Source: Phycisphaera sp. (GTDB taxonomy: Bacteria > Planctomycetota > Phycisphaerae > Phycisphaerales > Zrk34). From it: a DNA stretch of 64,000 nt. How positions within the stretch are numbered: position 1 is the first letter of the stretch; each line of letters opens with the position of its first letter. The DNA is taken from contig WGMA01000046.1 of assembly GCA_016125285.1 (NCBI GenBank), positions 31,881-95,880 of the forward strand, written 5' to 3'. Shown here one piece after another: positions 57,605 to 64,000 of this stretch. The position numbers were made by a program, and so were the translations under genes. The notes beneath the pieces were generated by a model. That model was not told the DNA's origin, made no database searches, and saw only the letters and a list, made by a program, of their open reading frames with translations.

Positions 57605-57727
57605 GAATGACGAATGACGAAATTCGAATGACGAGTCAAATTCCAATTCGCCAATGACCGAACTGCGGCATTGGTGAATTGGAGCTTCGTCATTGTTTCG
57701 TCATTCGAATTTCGTCATTCGTCATTC
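57605..57727. repeat. heptamer-armed fold-back element E6 (AATGACG) with a perfect 30-bp stem
   Basis: 57605-57634 and 57698-57727 are perfect reverse complements over 30 nt, built from AATGACG words with one ATTCGAA-type change. The 63-nt spacer also contains pairing segments (CCAATTCG.CCAATG and CATTGGTGAATTGG), so most of the element can form one long stem. It lies between the convergent sulfatase and DUF1080 genes. Confidence 0.95.
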
Positions 57728-57740
57728 CGCGAAGCGGCAA

Positions 57741-58460
57741 TCACTTGCCGCTCGGCACCTCGCGGATCTTCACGTTGCGGAACTGCACCATGTGGCCGTG
57801 GTCCTGGAAGCCGATGTGGCCCTTCGCGGTCATGCCGAACTTGTCGACCGCGTTCTTGAACTTGCTCGCCAGCACGTGCCGCTTCCAGTCGTCGCTGCCG
57901 ATCTGGTAGTCGGCGACCTTGTCACCGTTGAACCAGTGCTCGCCGTGGCCGTCGACCATCCTGATCCGTACGAGGTTCCAGCCGTCGGGGTTGATCTTCT
58001 TTTCCTTCACGGCGATGTCGTACAGCGCGTACAAGCCGCCGGCGTTGGTGCTCTTGAGCGACTGCGGCGTGTCGCGCTCGATCTGCATCTCCGGCGCGAC
58101 GCCGTAGATCGGCCCCTTCTCCTCGGGGTTCACGCGGATAAGGATCCCGCTGTTGCCCGTCGTCTTCCACTCCACGGTGAACTCGTAGTTTTCGAACGCG
58201 TCGGTGGTGTAGATGTCGCCGGCGCCCTTGCCGGTGAGCGTCATCGCGCCGTCCTTCACGACCCACTTCTCGTCGTCCAGCGGCTGCTTCGTTTTCCAGC
58301 TGCTCCAGCCGTTGAACGTCTTGCCGTCGAACAGCAGCTTCCATCCGTCGGCCTTCTCGGCGTCGCTCAGCGTGTTGGGCTCGTCGGCGAGCGCGCGTGT
58401 CGCGGTCGTCAGGCCGACCAGCATCATCAACACGGCTGCCGTCACGATCGGGTTGCGCAT
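57741..58460 (-). CDS. DUF1080 (3-keto-disaccharide hydrolase-like) exported protein
   Basis: A 239-aa protein with a signal peptide (MRNPIVTAAVLMMLVGLTTATRALA). The DUF1080 jelly roll contains DGWKLLFDGKTFNGWSSWK, TVEWKTTGNSGILIRV, YDIAVKEKKINPDGWNLVRI, GHEHWF-like GHGEHWFNG and KGHIGFQDHGHMVQFRNVKIRE. Members act on keto-sugars or glycosides in planctomycetes. ATG 58460 is chosen; one more ATG lies 9 nt upstream. Divergent from the PVC heme gene. Confidence 0.86.
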   Translation of the reverse strand: MRNPIVTAAVLMMLVGLTTATRALADEPNTLSDAEKADGWKLLFDGKTFNGWSSWKTKQPLDDEKWVVKDGAMTLTGKGAGDIYTTDAFENYEFTVEWKTTGNSGILIRVNPEEKGPIYGVAPEMQIERDTPQSLKSTNAGGLYALYDIAVKEKKINPDGWNLVRIRMVDGHGEHWFNGDKVADYQIGSDDWKRHVLASKFKNAVDKFGMTAKGHIGFQDHGHMVQFRNVKIREVPSGK

Positions 58461-58469
58461 CGGGATCAT

Positions 58470-58747
58470 TGCACGTTGCTCCAGTTGAGGATTGAGTTTG
58501 GCCGCGTATTGTACGTGCGCGTGGGGCGGAAGTCCCTGCGTTCAATCGGCGGGAATGTGATGGATCGCGGCGTGACCTGAGCGATCGGATGCGCTACCAT
58601 GCGGGTCGATTCCCCACACTCGGGCACGTGTGGATGCGGGGGTCGATGCTGTGATACGGGCGACGCCGCGTGTAATGAGGACGGCGTTGCCGGTATTGAA
58701 CTTACTGGGCACGGTTGAACCCCGCGAAACCTAATTGAGGAAACCGC
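58470..58747. other. intergenic region between divergent DUF1080 and PVC heme genes
   Basis: About 278 nt without a gene, expected to hold both promoters. GAGGAAA lies 6-12 nt before the plus-strand ATG (58748). No clear promoter boxes or repeats were seen. Confidence 0.5.
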
Positions 58748-61700
58748 ATGATTCGTCGAACGAGTATCGTCTGGACACTGGTGGCGTTGGCCCTTGTCAC
58801 GGTCGCCGTCGCGCTGAGAACGCCGGCCATCGCCGCGGACAATGACAACCCGAACCTCGTCGCGCCCGAGCTGTTCAACGCGTACGACGATCTGGAAGTC
58901 ACGGTCTGGGCGACGACGCCGATGTTCTACAACCCCACGAACATGGACATCGATGCGCAGGGGCGCATCTGGGTGAACGAGGCGGTGAACTACCGCAACT
59001 TCCGCCACCCGCAGATCGACGTGCATCACCCCGAGGGCGACCGCGTGGTGTGGATGCAGGACACCGACGGCGACGGCAAGGCCGACAAGTCGCAGGTGTT
59101 CGTGCAGGACAAGGACCTGACCGCGCCGCTCGGCATCGCCGTGCTCGACAACGAGATCTACGTGTCGAGCGCCCCTTCGCTGATCAAGTACACCGACGTC
59201 GACCGCAACGGCGTGTTCGACCCGAAGGTCGACAAGAAGGAGGTCTGGCTGACCGGCTTCGGCGGGCACGATCACGATCACTCGCTGCACTCGATCACCG
59301 CGGGCCCCGACGGGCGGTACTACTTCAACTCCGGCAACGCCGGGCCGCACATCGTCACCGACCACGGCGGCTGGACGCTCCGCGCCGGCAGCAGCTACAA
59401 CGGCGGCGCGCCGTCGATGGGCTCCAACAAGCCGGGCCTCGTCAGCGACGACGGCCGCATCTGGGTCGGCGGCGTCGCGCTGCGTATCGAGCCCGACGGC
59501 ACCAAGCTCACGCCCATCGGTCACAACTTCCGCAACAGCTACGAGCAGTTCGTCTCGAGCTTCGGCGACGTGTTCCAGAACGACAACGACGACCCGCCCG
59601 CGTGTCGCACGACGTGGCTGATGCAGTACGGCAACCTCGGTTTCGCCTCGGCCGACGGCGCGCGCACGTGGAGCGCCGACAAGCGCCCCGGGCAGGACGT
59701 GCCCGTCGCCGAGTGGCGGCAGTGGGACCCCGGCACGATCCCCGCCGGTGACGTCTACGGCGGCGGCGCGCCGACCGGCATCGTCCTCTACGAAAACGGC
59801 GCGCTCGGCGACAAGTACAACGGCATGCTGCTGTCGTGCGAGTCGGCCCGACGCATCGTCTTCGGCTACTTCCCCAAGCCGCAGAACGCCGGCTTCGCCC
59901 TCGAACGCTTCGACTTCCTCGCCACCACCGGCAAGGGCAACAGCAGCTGGTTCCGCCCGTCCGACGTCGCCGTGGGCCCCGACGGCGCGATCTACGTCAC
60001 CGACTGGTTCGACCCCGGCGTCGGCGGACACGCGATGCGCGACGCCGCGGCCGCCGGCACGATCTACCGCATCGCGCCGAAGGGCTTCAAGCCGCACGTC
60101 CCGGCGATCGACACGTCGACCGTCGACGGCGCGATCGCCGCGCTGAAGAACCCCGCGGTCAACGTCCGCCACCTCGGCTTCGTCAAGCTCGCCGCGGAAG
60201 GCGACGCCGCCGTCGACGCGCTGACGAAGATGTGGAACACCGAGTCGAACCCCTGGGTGCGGGCCCGCGCCGTCTGGCTGCTGGCGCGCACGACCAAGGG
60301 CGCGGCGACCGTCGAGAAGCTGATGACCAGCGACGACGACGCGCAGGTGCGCATCCTCGCCGCGCGGGCGCTGCTCCGCGCCGGGCGCGACCCGCTGACA
60401 CTCGCGACGACGATGGCCAACGACAAGTCCTCCGCCGTCCGCCGCGAAGCGCTGCTGATGCTGCGCGACGTCGACTACGACAAGAAGCGCGACCTGCTCG
60501 TGCAGCTCGCCGGCGGATACGACGGCGCCGACCGCTGGTACGTCGAGGCGTTCGGCACCGCGTGCGAGAATCACGAGGCCGACATCTACCCGCTGCTCGC
60601 CAAGAAGTACGGCGTCGACAACCCGCTCGACTGGGACGCGCGATTCACCGGCCTGACGTGGCGGCTGCACCCCGTGGCCGCGATCGACGCGATCGCACGT
60701 CGCGCGATGACGCCGAGCCTCACGATGGTCGATCGTCGCGCGATGATCGACGCGCTGGCGTTCATCAAGGACAAGGCCGCGGGCGAAGCGATGGCCGTCA
60801 TCGCCAACGCCGGCCCGTCCGACCTGCGTGACTACGCCGCGTGGTGGGGCCACAACCGCAACGGCAACGACTGGAAGGACTACGACCTGCTGTCGCGCTT
60901 CCCCAAGAAGCCGAACGTCGTCGACACCAAGAACAAGGCGCCGGTGATCCTGTCGTTCAAGAACAAGCCGCTGTTTACGTCGAGCGTGATCAAGGGCAAG
61001 GCGACGACGGACATCGACGTCGACATCGCCGGCGCGGGCAAGCTGTACCTCGTGGTGGACGACGCCGGCGACGGCATCAACTCCGATTGGGCCGACTGGG
61101 TCGAGCCGCGCCTCGTGGGACCGAGCGGCGAGACGAAGCTCACGGAGCTGCAGTGGGTCAGCGCCGCGTCGGGCTGGGGCAGCGTGAACCTCAACGCCGC
61201 GCAGTCCGGCGGCAAGCTCTCGATCGCCGGGCAGCCCGCGCCCTACGGCATCGGCACGCACGCCGCGTCCGTCATCGAGTACAACATCGCCGGCAAGGGC
61301 TACACGCGCTTCAAGGCGCGCGCCGGCATCGACTCGGCCAAGATGAACGTCCCGCAGGCGTCGATCCGGTTCATGGTCTACGTCGACAAGGGCGAGGCCG
61401 CGACACCCGCCGCGAAGATCACCGTCGCCCAGGTCACCAAGCTCACCGGCGACGCCGACCGCGGCAAGGCCCTGTTCACCGGACGCGCCGCCTGCTTCGC
61501 CTGCCACACCGTCAACAAGGTCGGCAACACCATCGGCCCCGATCTCACCGGCATCGCCAGCCGCTTCGACAAGACCGTCATCGTCGAGAACATGCTCGAC
61601 CCCTCCGCGTCGATCGCCTTCGGCTACGAGTCGTGGGTCATCACCACCAACGACGGCAAGACGCTCACCGGTTTCCTCGTCGCCGACGCCGACCCGCTCG

Positions 61701-61861
61701 TGCTCAAGGACGTCGCCGGTAACCAGATCGAGGTCGCGAAGAAGGACGTGAAGTCCAAGGTGCAGAACAAGACGTCGATCATGCCGCCCGTCGGCTCGCT
61801 GGGCCTCACGCCGCAGCAGATCGCCGACGTCGTCGAGTTCCTCGCGACCTCCAAGCAGTAG
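58748..61861 (+). CDS. large PVC-type heme-binding protein with beta-propeller, HEAT-like repeats and c-type heme
   Basis: A 1037-aa protein with a signal peptide (to about residue 35). An N-terminal six-bladed propeller/dehydrogenase-like region (about 40-450; MDIDAQGRIWVNEAVNYR, GPDGRYYFNSGN, GAIYVTDWFDP) precedes HEAT-like repeats (about 455-640), an NPCBM-like carbohydrate-binding segment (about 800-880; GIGTHAASVIEYNIAG) and a C-terminal cytochrome c domain with C916-x2-C919-H920 and distal Met near IMPPVGSLGLT. This architecture (TIGR02604/TIGR02603) is characteristic of Planctomycetes; proposed as an exported redox enzyme for carbohydrates. ATG follows GAGGAAA. Confidence 0.9.
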   Translation: MIRRTSIVWTLVALALVTVAVALRTPAIAADNDNPNLVAPELFNAYDDLEVTVWATTPMFYNPTNMDIDAQGRIWVNEAVNYRNFRHPQIDVHHPEGDRVVWMQDTDGDGKADKSQVFVQDKDLTAPLGIAVLDNEIYVSSAPSLIKYTDVDRNGVFDPKVDKKEVWLTGFGGHDHDHSLHSITAGPDGRYYFNSGNAGPHIVTDHGGWTLRAGSSYNGGAPSMGSNKPGLVSDDGRIWVGGVALRIEPDGTKLTPIGHNFRNSYEQFVSSFGDVFQNDNDDPPACRTTWLMQYGNLGFASADGARTWSADKRPGQDVPVAEWRQWDPGTIPAGDVYGGGAPTGIVLYENGALGDKYNGMLLSCESARRIVFGYFPKPQNAGFALERFDFLATTGKGNSSWFRPSDVAVGPDGAIYVTDWFDPGVGGHAMRDAAAAGTIYRIAPKGFKPHVPAIDTSTVDGAIAALKNPAVNVRHLGFVKLAAEGDAAVDALTKMWNTESNPWVRARAVWLLARTTKGAATVEKLMTSDDDAQVRILAARALLRAGRDPLTLATTMANDKSSAVRREALLMLRDVDYDKKRDLLVQLAGGYDGADRWYVEAFGTACENHEADIYPLLAKKYGVDNPLDWDARFTGLTWRLHPVAAIDAIARRAMTPSLTMVDRRAMIDALAFIKDKAAGEAMAVIANAGPSDLRDYAAWWGHNRNGNDWKDYDLLSRFPKKPNVVDTKNKAPVILSFKNKPLFTSSVIKGKATTDIDVDIAGAGKLYLVVDDAGDGINSDWADWVEPRLVGPSGETKLTELQWVSAASGWGSVNLNAAQSGGKLSIAGQPAPYGIGTHAASVIEYNIAGKGYTRFKARAGIDSAKMNVPQASIRFMVYVDKGEAATPAAKITVAQVTKLTGDADRGKALFTGRAACFACHTVNKVGNTIGPDLTGIASRFDKTVIVENMLDPSASIAFGYESWVITTNDGKTLTGFLVADADPLVLKDVAGNQIEVAKKDVKSKVQNKTSIMPPVGSLGLTPQQIADVVEFLATSKQ

Positions 61862-61882
61862 ACGCCGGATGTTTCGCGCACC

Positions 61883-61913
61883 AAAGCCCGGGGCGGTCCT
61901 GCCCCGGGCTTTT
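61883..61913 (+). terminator. CCCGGGGC hairpin terminator, copy 2
   Basis: AAAGCCCGGGGC pairs with GCCCCGGGCTTT around a short loop and is followed by TTTT. It ends the PVC heme gene transcript, about 20 nt after its stop. Same hairpin as at 27036 and 63813. Confidence 0.85.
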
Positions 61914-61975
61914 GATGCGCCCGCGCGCTCTCGACGCGCCACGCACGCCGCGAGCGTCTAAACTGATCGCCCGCC

Positions 61976-62461
61976 ATGACGACCACCGAACCCCAACCCC
62001 GCCGCTGGATCTTCCGCATCGTCGTTGCGCTCGCCGTCGTCGCGGCGCTCGTTGCCGCGGACATCGGCGCGTATTACGCGCTGCTGGCCGGCCGCACGCT
62101 CGGCAGGCCCTACGTCGCCGAGCGCGGACGCACCGTCGTCGACGCCATGCCCGTCTATCACGCGCCGATCCTCGCCGCCGTCGTCGCGCCCGCGCACCAC
62201 CTCGACCGCCAGCTCCGCCCCGAACACTGGCAGTTCGGCGAGATGGATCGCACCGAGAAGGTGATCGGTCTCGGTGAAACACAGACGCTGCCCAGCGGGT
62301 GGACCTACACCGCCGTCCGCTGCGACACACACACGATCGTCATCGAGACCGACGGCCACCGCGTCACGCGCCTCGCCGCGTCGCCCGCGCCCGACACGCC
62401 CGACGCGCCCGACACGACCAACGCACCCGACACGACCAACACGACCGACACACACCCGTAA
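61976..62461 (+). CDS. small single-TM protein with Asp/Thr/Pro-rich tail
   Basis: A 161-aa protein with one membrane helix (about 10-38; FRIVVALAVVAALVAADIGAYY). A short soluble domain follows (VIGLGETQTLPSGWTYTAVRCDTHTIVIETDGHRV). The last ~30 residues repeat P-D-T-P/T-N in the pattern DTPDAPDTTNAPDTTNTTDT, a low-complexity tail, probably with variable repeat number. ATG 61976 is chosen. The family is unknown; it is probably an envelope protein. Confidence 0.6.
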   Translation: MTTTEPQPRRWIFRIVVALAVVAALVAADIGAYYALLAGRTLGRPYVAERGRTVVDAMPVYHAPILAAVVAPAHHLDRQLRPEHWQFGEMDRTEKVIGLGETQTLPSGWTYTAVRCDTHTIVIETDGHRVTRLAASPAPDTPDAPDTTNAPDTTNTTDTHP

Positions 62462-62547
62462 CAGCGGCGCCGACGACGCGCCTACACTGTCACGCGCGGC
62501 CCGCCGCGCCCCGGCACGACTCAACATCACAACGCACGGAGCGACCC

Positions 62548-63807
62548 ATGCCCGCACGTCATCGCCTTCGTCACGCGCACCCCGCGCGCCGCACGCCGTT
62601 GCTGCTTGCCGCGATCTGCCTCACGCTCGCGCCGCTGCTGTCCGCGCCGCGCGCCTCCGCCGCCGATGACGCCGCGCCGTCGAAGGTGCTGCCCGTCGAC
62701 TCGTCCGCGTTCGTCTTCTCGCCCGGCAACTGGGTCGGCGACGCCGGCCGCGCCGGCAAGGTGTATCGCCAGACCTGGTACCCCGGCGCGTATGTCCGCA
62801 TCACGTGGACCTCCGCCGCGTCGAAGGTGGCGCCGGTGCTCACGCTCGACACGTCGATGTTCGCCGGGCACAACAGCCCGCCCGTCCTCGCCTGCAACCT
62901 CGACGGCGTGTGGTCCGGCGACGTGCCCTGCGCCCCCGAGATCACGCTCGACGGCATGACCGGCCCGGGCAAGCACACGCTGACCGTCTACGTCAAGAAG
63001 GAAGAGCAGAAGAACCGCTGGGGCACGCCCGGGCAGAGCGGCGCCAACGTCACGCGCATCACCGGCCTGAAGGTTGACGCCGACGCACAACCCGCCGACG
63101 TGGCGACGAAGCCCAGGCCCTGGGCGCTGATCGTCGGCGACAGCATCACCGAAGGCATCGGCGCCAACGAGCTCGAGGGCTACTCGCACCTCGTCGGCCA
63201 GGGACTCGGCGCGCTCGGCTACGAGTACTGCATCAGCGCGTGCGGCTGGAGCGGATGGATCCACCGCGGCGACAATCCGCCCGGCGACGTGCCCGCCTAC
63301 TACAACATCACCGACTCGGCCGACGGCGTCGGCGGCACGTATCACCCCGACGACAGCCGCTGGCACATGGTCGACGCCAACCACTCGCTGCTCGATTCGC
63401 GCGGTCACCTCAGCGGCTACGGCGACGTCGGGCAGGAGCCGGCCATCATCCTCATCAACTACGGCACCAACGACGCGATCCACAAGGGCATGATCCCCAG
63501 CGACGTGCAGGCGAGCATCACGCAGTGCCTGCCCGTGCTGCGCCACGCCGCGCCCAACGCGCACCTGTTCATCCTCATCCCGTTCGGCCAGTACAAGGCC
63601 GCGGAACTCAAGCAGGCCGTCGCCGCGTACAACGCCGCGCACCCCGACGACCACGGCGTCCACCTCATCGACCTCGGCCCCGAAGCCGCCCGCGCGCTGA
63701 CCGTAAAGAACGGCTACTGGGGCGGCCTCCACCCCAACCCCCGCGCCCACGCGACCTTCGGCGCCCAGATCACCGCCCAGATCGTCGCCACAATCAAACC
63801 TCAATAA
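62548..63807 (+). CDS. exported SGNH/GDSL hydrolase, CE2-like
   Basis: A 419-aa protein with a signal peptide (to about residue 38), an N-terminal beta-sandwich domain (about 45-190) and a C-terminal SGNH hydrolase: WALIVGDSITEGIG with the nucleophile Ser near 198, LINYGTNDA (block III) near 306 and GGLHPNPRAH with the His near 393. This two-domain layout resembles family CE2/CE3 carbohydrate esterases acting on acetylated polysaccharides. Function is likely extracellular deacetylation. ATG 62548 is supported by the signal peptide; no strong SD is seen. Confidence 0.84.
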   Translation: MPARHRLRHAHPARRTPLLLAAICLTLAPLLSAPRASAADDAAPSKVLPVDSSAFVFSPGNWVGDAGRAGKVYRQTWYPGAYVRITWTSAASKVAPVLTLDTSMFAGHNSPPVLACNLDGVWSGDVPCAPEITLDGMTGPGKHTLTVYVKKEEQKNRWGTPGQSGANVTRITGLKVDADAQPADVATKPRPWALIVGDSITEGIGANELEGYSHLVGQGLGALGYEYCISACGWSGWIHRGDNPPGDVPAYYNITDSADGVGGTYHPDDSRWHMVDANHSLLDSRGHLSGYGDVGQEPAIILINYGTNDAIHKGMIPSDVQASITQCLPVLRHAAPNAHLFILIPFGQYKAAELKQAVAAYNAAHPDDHGVHLIDLGPEAARALTVKNGYWGGLHPNPRAHATFGAQITAQIVATIKPQ

Positions 63808-63812
63808 CCCCT

Positions 63813-63844
63813 AAAGCCCGGGGCAGGCATGCCCCGGGGTCTTT
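63813..63844 (+). terminator. CCCGGGGC hairpin terminator, copy 3
   Basis: AAAGCCCGGGGCAGG pairs with ATGCCCCGGGG-type complement and is followed by TCTTT. It ends the SGNH hydrolase gene, five bases after its stop. It shares the same hairpin as at 27036 and 61883. Confidence 0.82.
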
Positions 63845-63989
63845 CCCCGCGCGCCGTTCCCCTCGCCCTCCGCAGGATATTGCGCCACGGCTATAGGTTC
63901 GCGCCGGCGGAGCAGTTAGGGTGGGTTGCGCGTAAAAACGTTCGCCGGCATGATGGTGTTGCTTCATCCCTTTTACAAGGAGCACCGTC

Positions 63990-64000
63990 ATGGACGACGA
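63990..64000 (+). CDS. start of a gene truncated by the window edge
   Basis: ATG at 63990, seven bases after AAGGAG (63977-63982), begins M-D-D. Only three codons are present, so no identity can be given. The Shine-Dalgarno site makes a real start likely. Confidence 0.5.

Noticed and set aside
58466..61942. Very long antisense open frame opposite the PVC heme protein gene (over 1100 codons)
   Set aside because: GC-rich third positions remove stops on the opposite strand. Its translation is Arg/Val/Asp-rich and fits no family, while the plus-strand gene has clear domains.

Overview
The window is GC-rich, densely coded bacterial DNA, most likely from a planctomycete and plausibly a member of the Phycisphaerae. 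The evidence is a set of families typical of that phylum: DUF1552 and DUF1592 partners, a very large PVC-type heme-binding protein, a sulfatase, a DUF1080 protein, PQQ-like beta-propellers, Tat-exported TIM-barrel proteins and degenerate membrane-anchored kinases. No rRNA, tRNA, CRISPR array or transposase was recognised. The assignment comes from reading gene content, not from a search.

Layout. (1) 12-13591 (+) is one tightly overlapping run. It begins with envelope or exopolysaccharide genes (heparinase-like protein, GT4 glycosyltransferase, UDP-ManNAc-type dehydrogenase, WecA-like transferase, YdcF-like protein). It continues without a break into a lasso-peptide-type RiPP set: B2 protease, PqqD-like RRE, Asn-synthetase-like cyclase, a 55-aa precursor, an HPr-kinase-like protein, an NTP_transf_5 protein, a 2OG-Fe(II) oxygenase and a methyltransferase. 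A strong terminator follows. (2) 13738-19740 holds exported proteins, two PQQ propellers each followed by the same inverted-repeat element, an RsbW-like ATPase with a zinc-ribbon partner, a Dabb lipoprotein and an exported repeat protein. (3) 20132-26213 holds a xylose isomerase, a DUF1592/DUF1552 pair and a Tat-exported sugar isomerase-like protein. (4) 26349-39544 holds a K+ channel, a pseudokinase, a SAM hydroxide adenosyltransferase, a TIGR01777 epimerase, a TMEM43 protein, an RNase Z-like MBL protein, an acetylxylan-esterase-like protein, a lipoprotein and NAD synthetase. (5) 39650-47923 holds an Asp/Arg-rich exported protein, a BtpA protein, then on the minus strand thyA-folA-trkA-trkH-trkH. 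(6) 48302-64000 holds a second pseudokinase, two tandem paralogous exported proteins, FKBP, sulfatase, DUF1080, the PVC heme protein, an SGNH hydrolase and the first codons of another gene.

The most unusual feature is a dispersed family of intergenic fold-back elements. Each arm is built from tandem 7-nt (sometimes 8-nt) words. The word differs from locus to locus, but the two arms of one locus match in inverted orientation around a GC-rich core of about 20-95 nt. Word families are GCATCCA (two loci), ATTTGGTG (two loci with a conserved core), TTTTCCA, AATGACG, AGGTTTC/GAAACTC, ATTTTCG (two loci) and a degenerate AATCCGA. Several lie between convergent genes. One fills the thyA-folA gap and reaches the folA start. 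A one-armed array lies in frame inside nadE at the inter-domain linker.

These assignments are from reading translations and motifs by eye. No database search or folding calculation was run.
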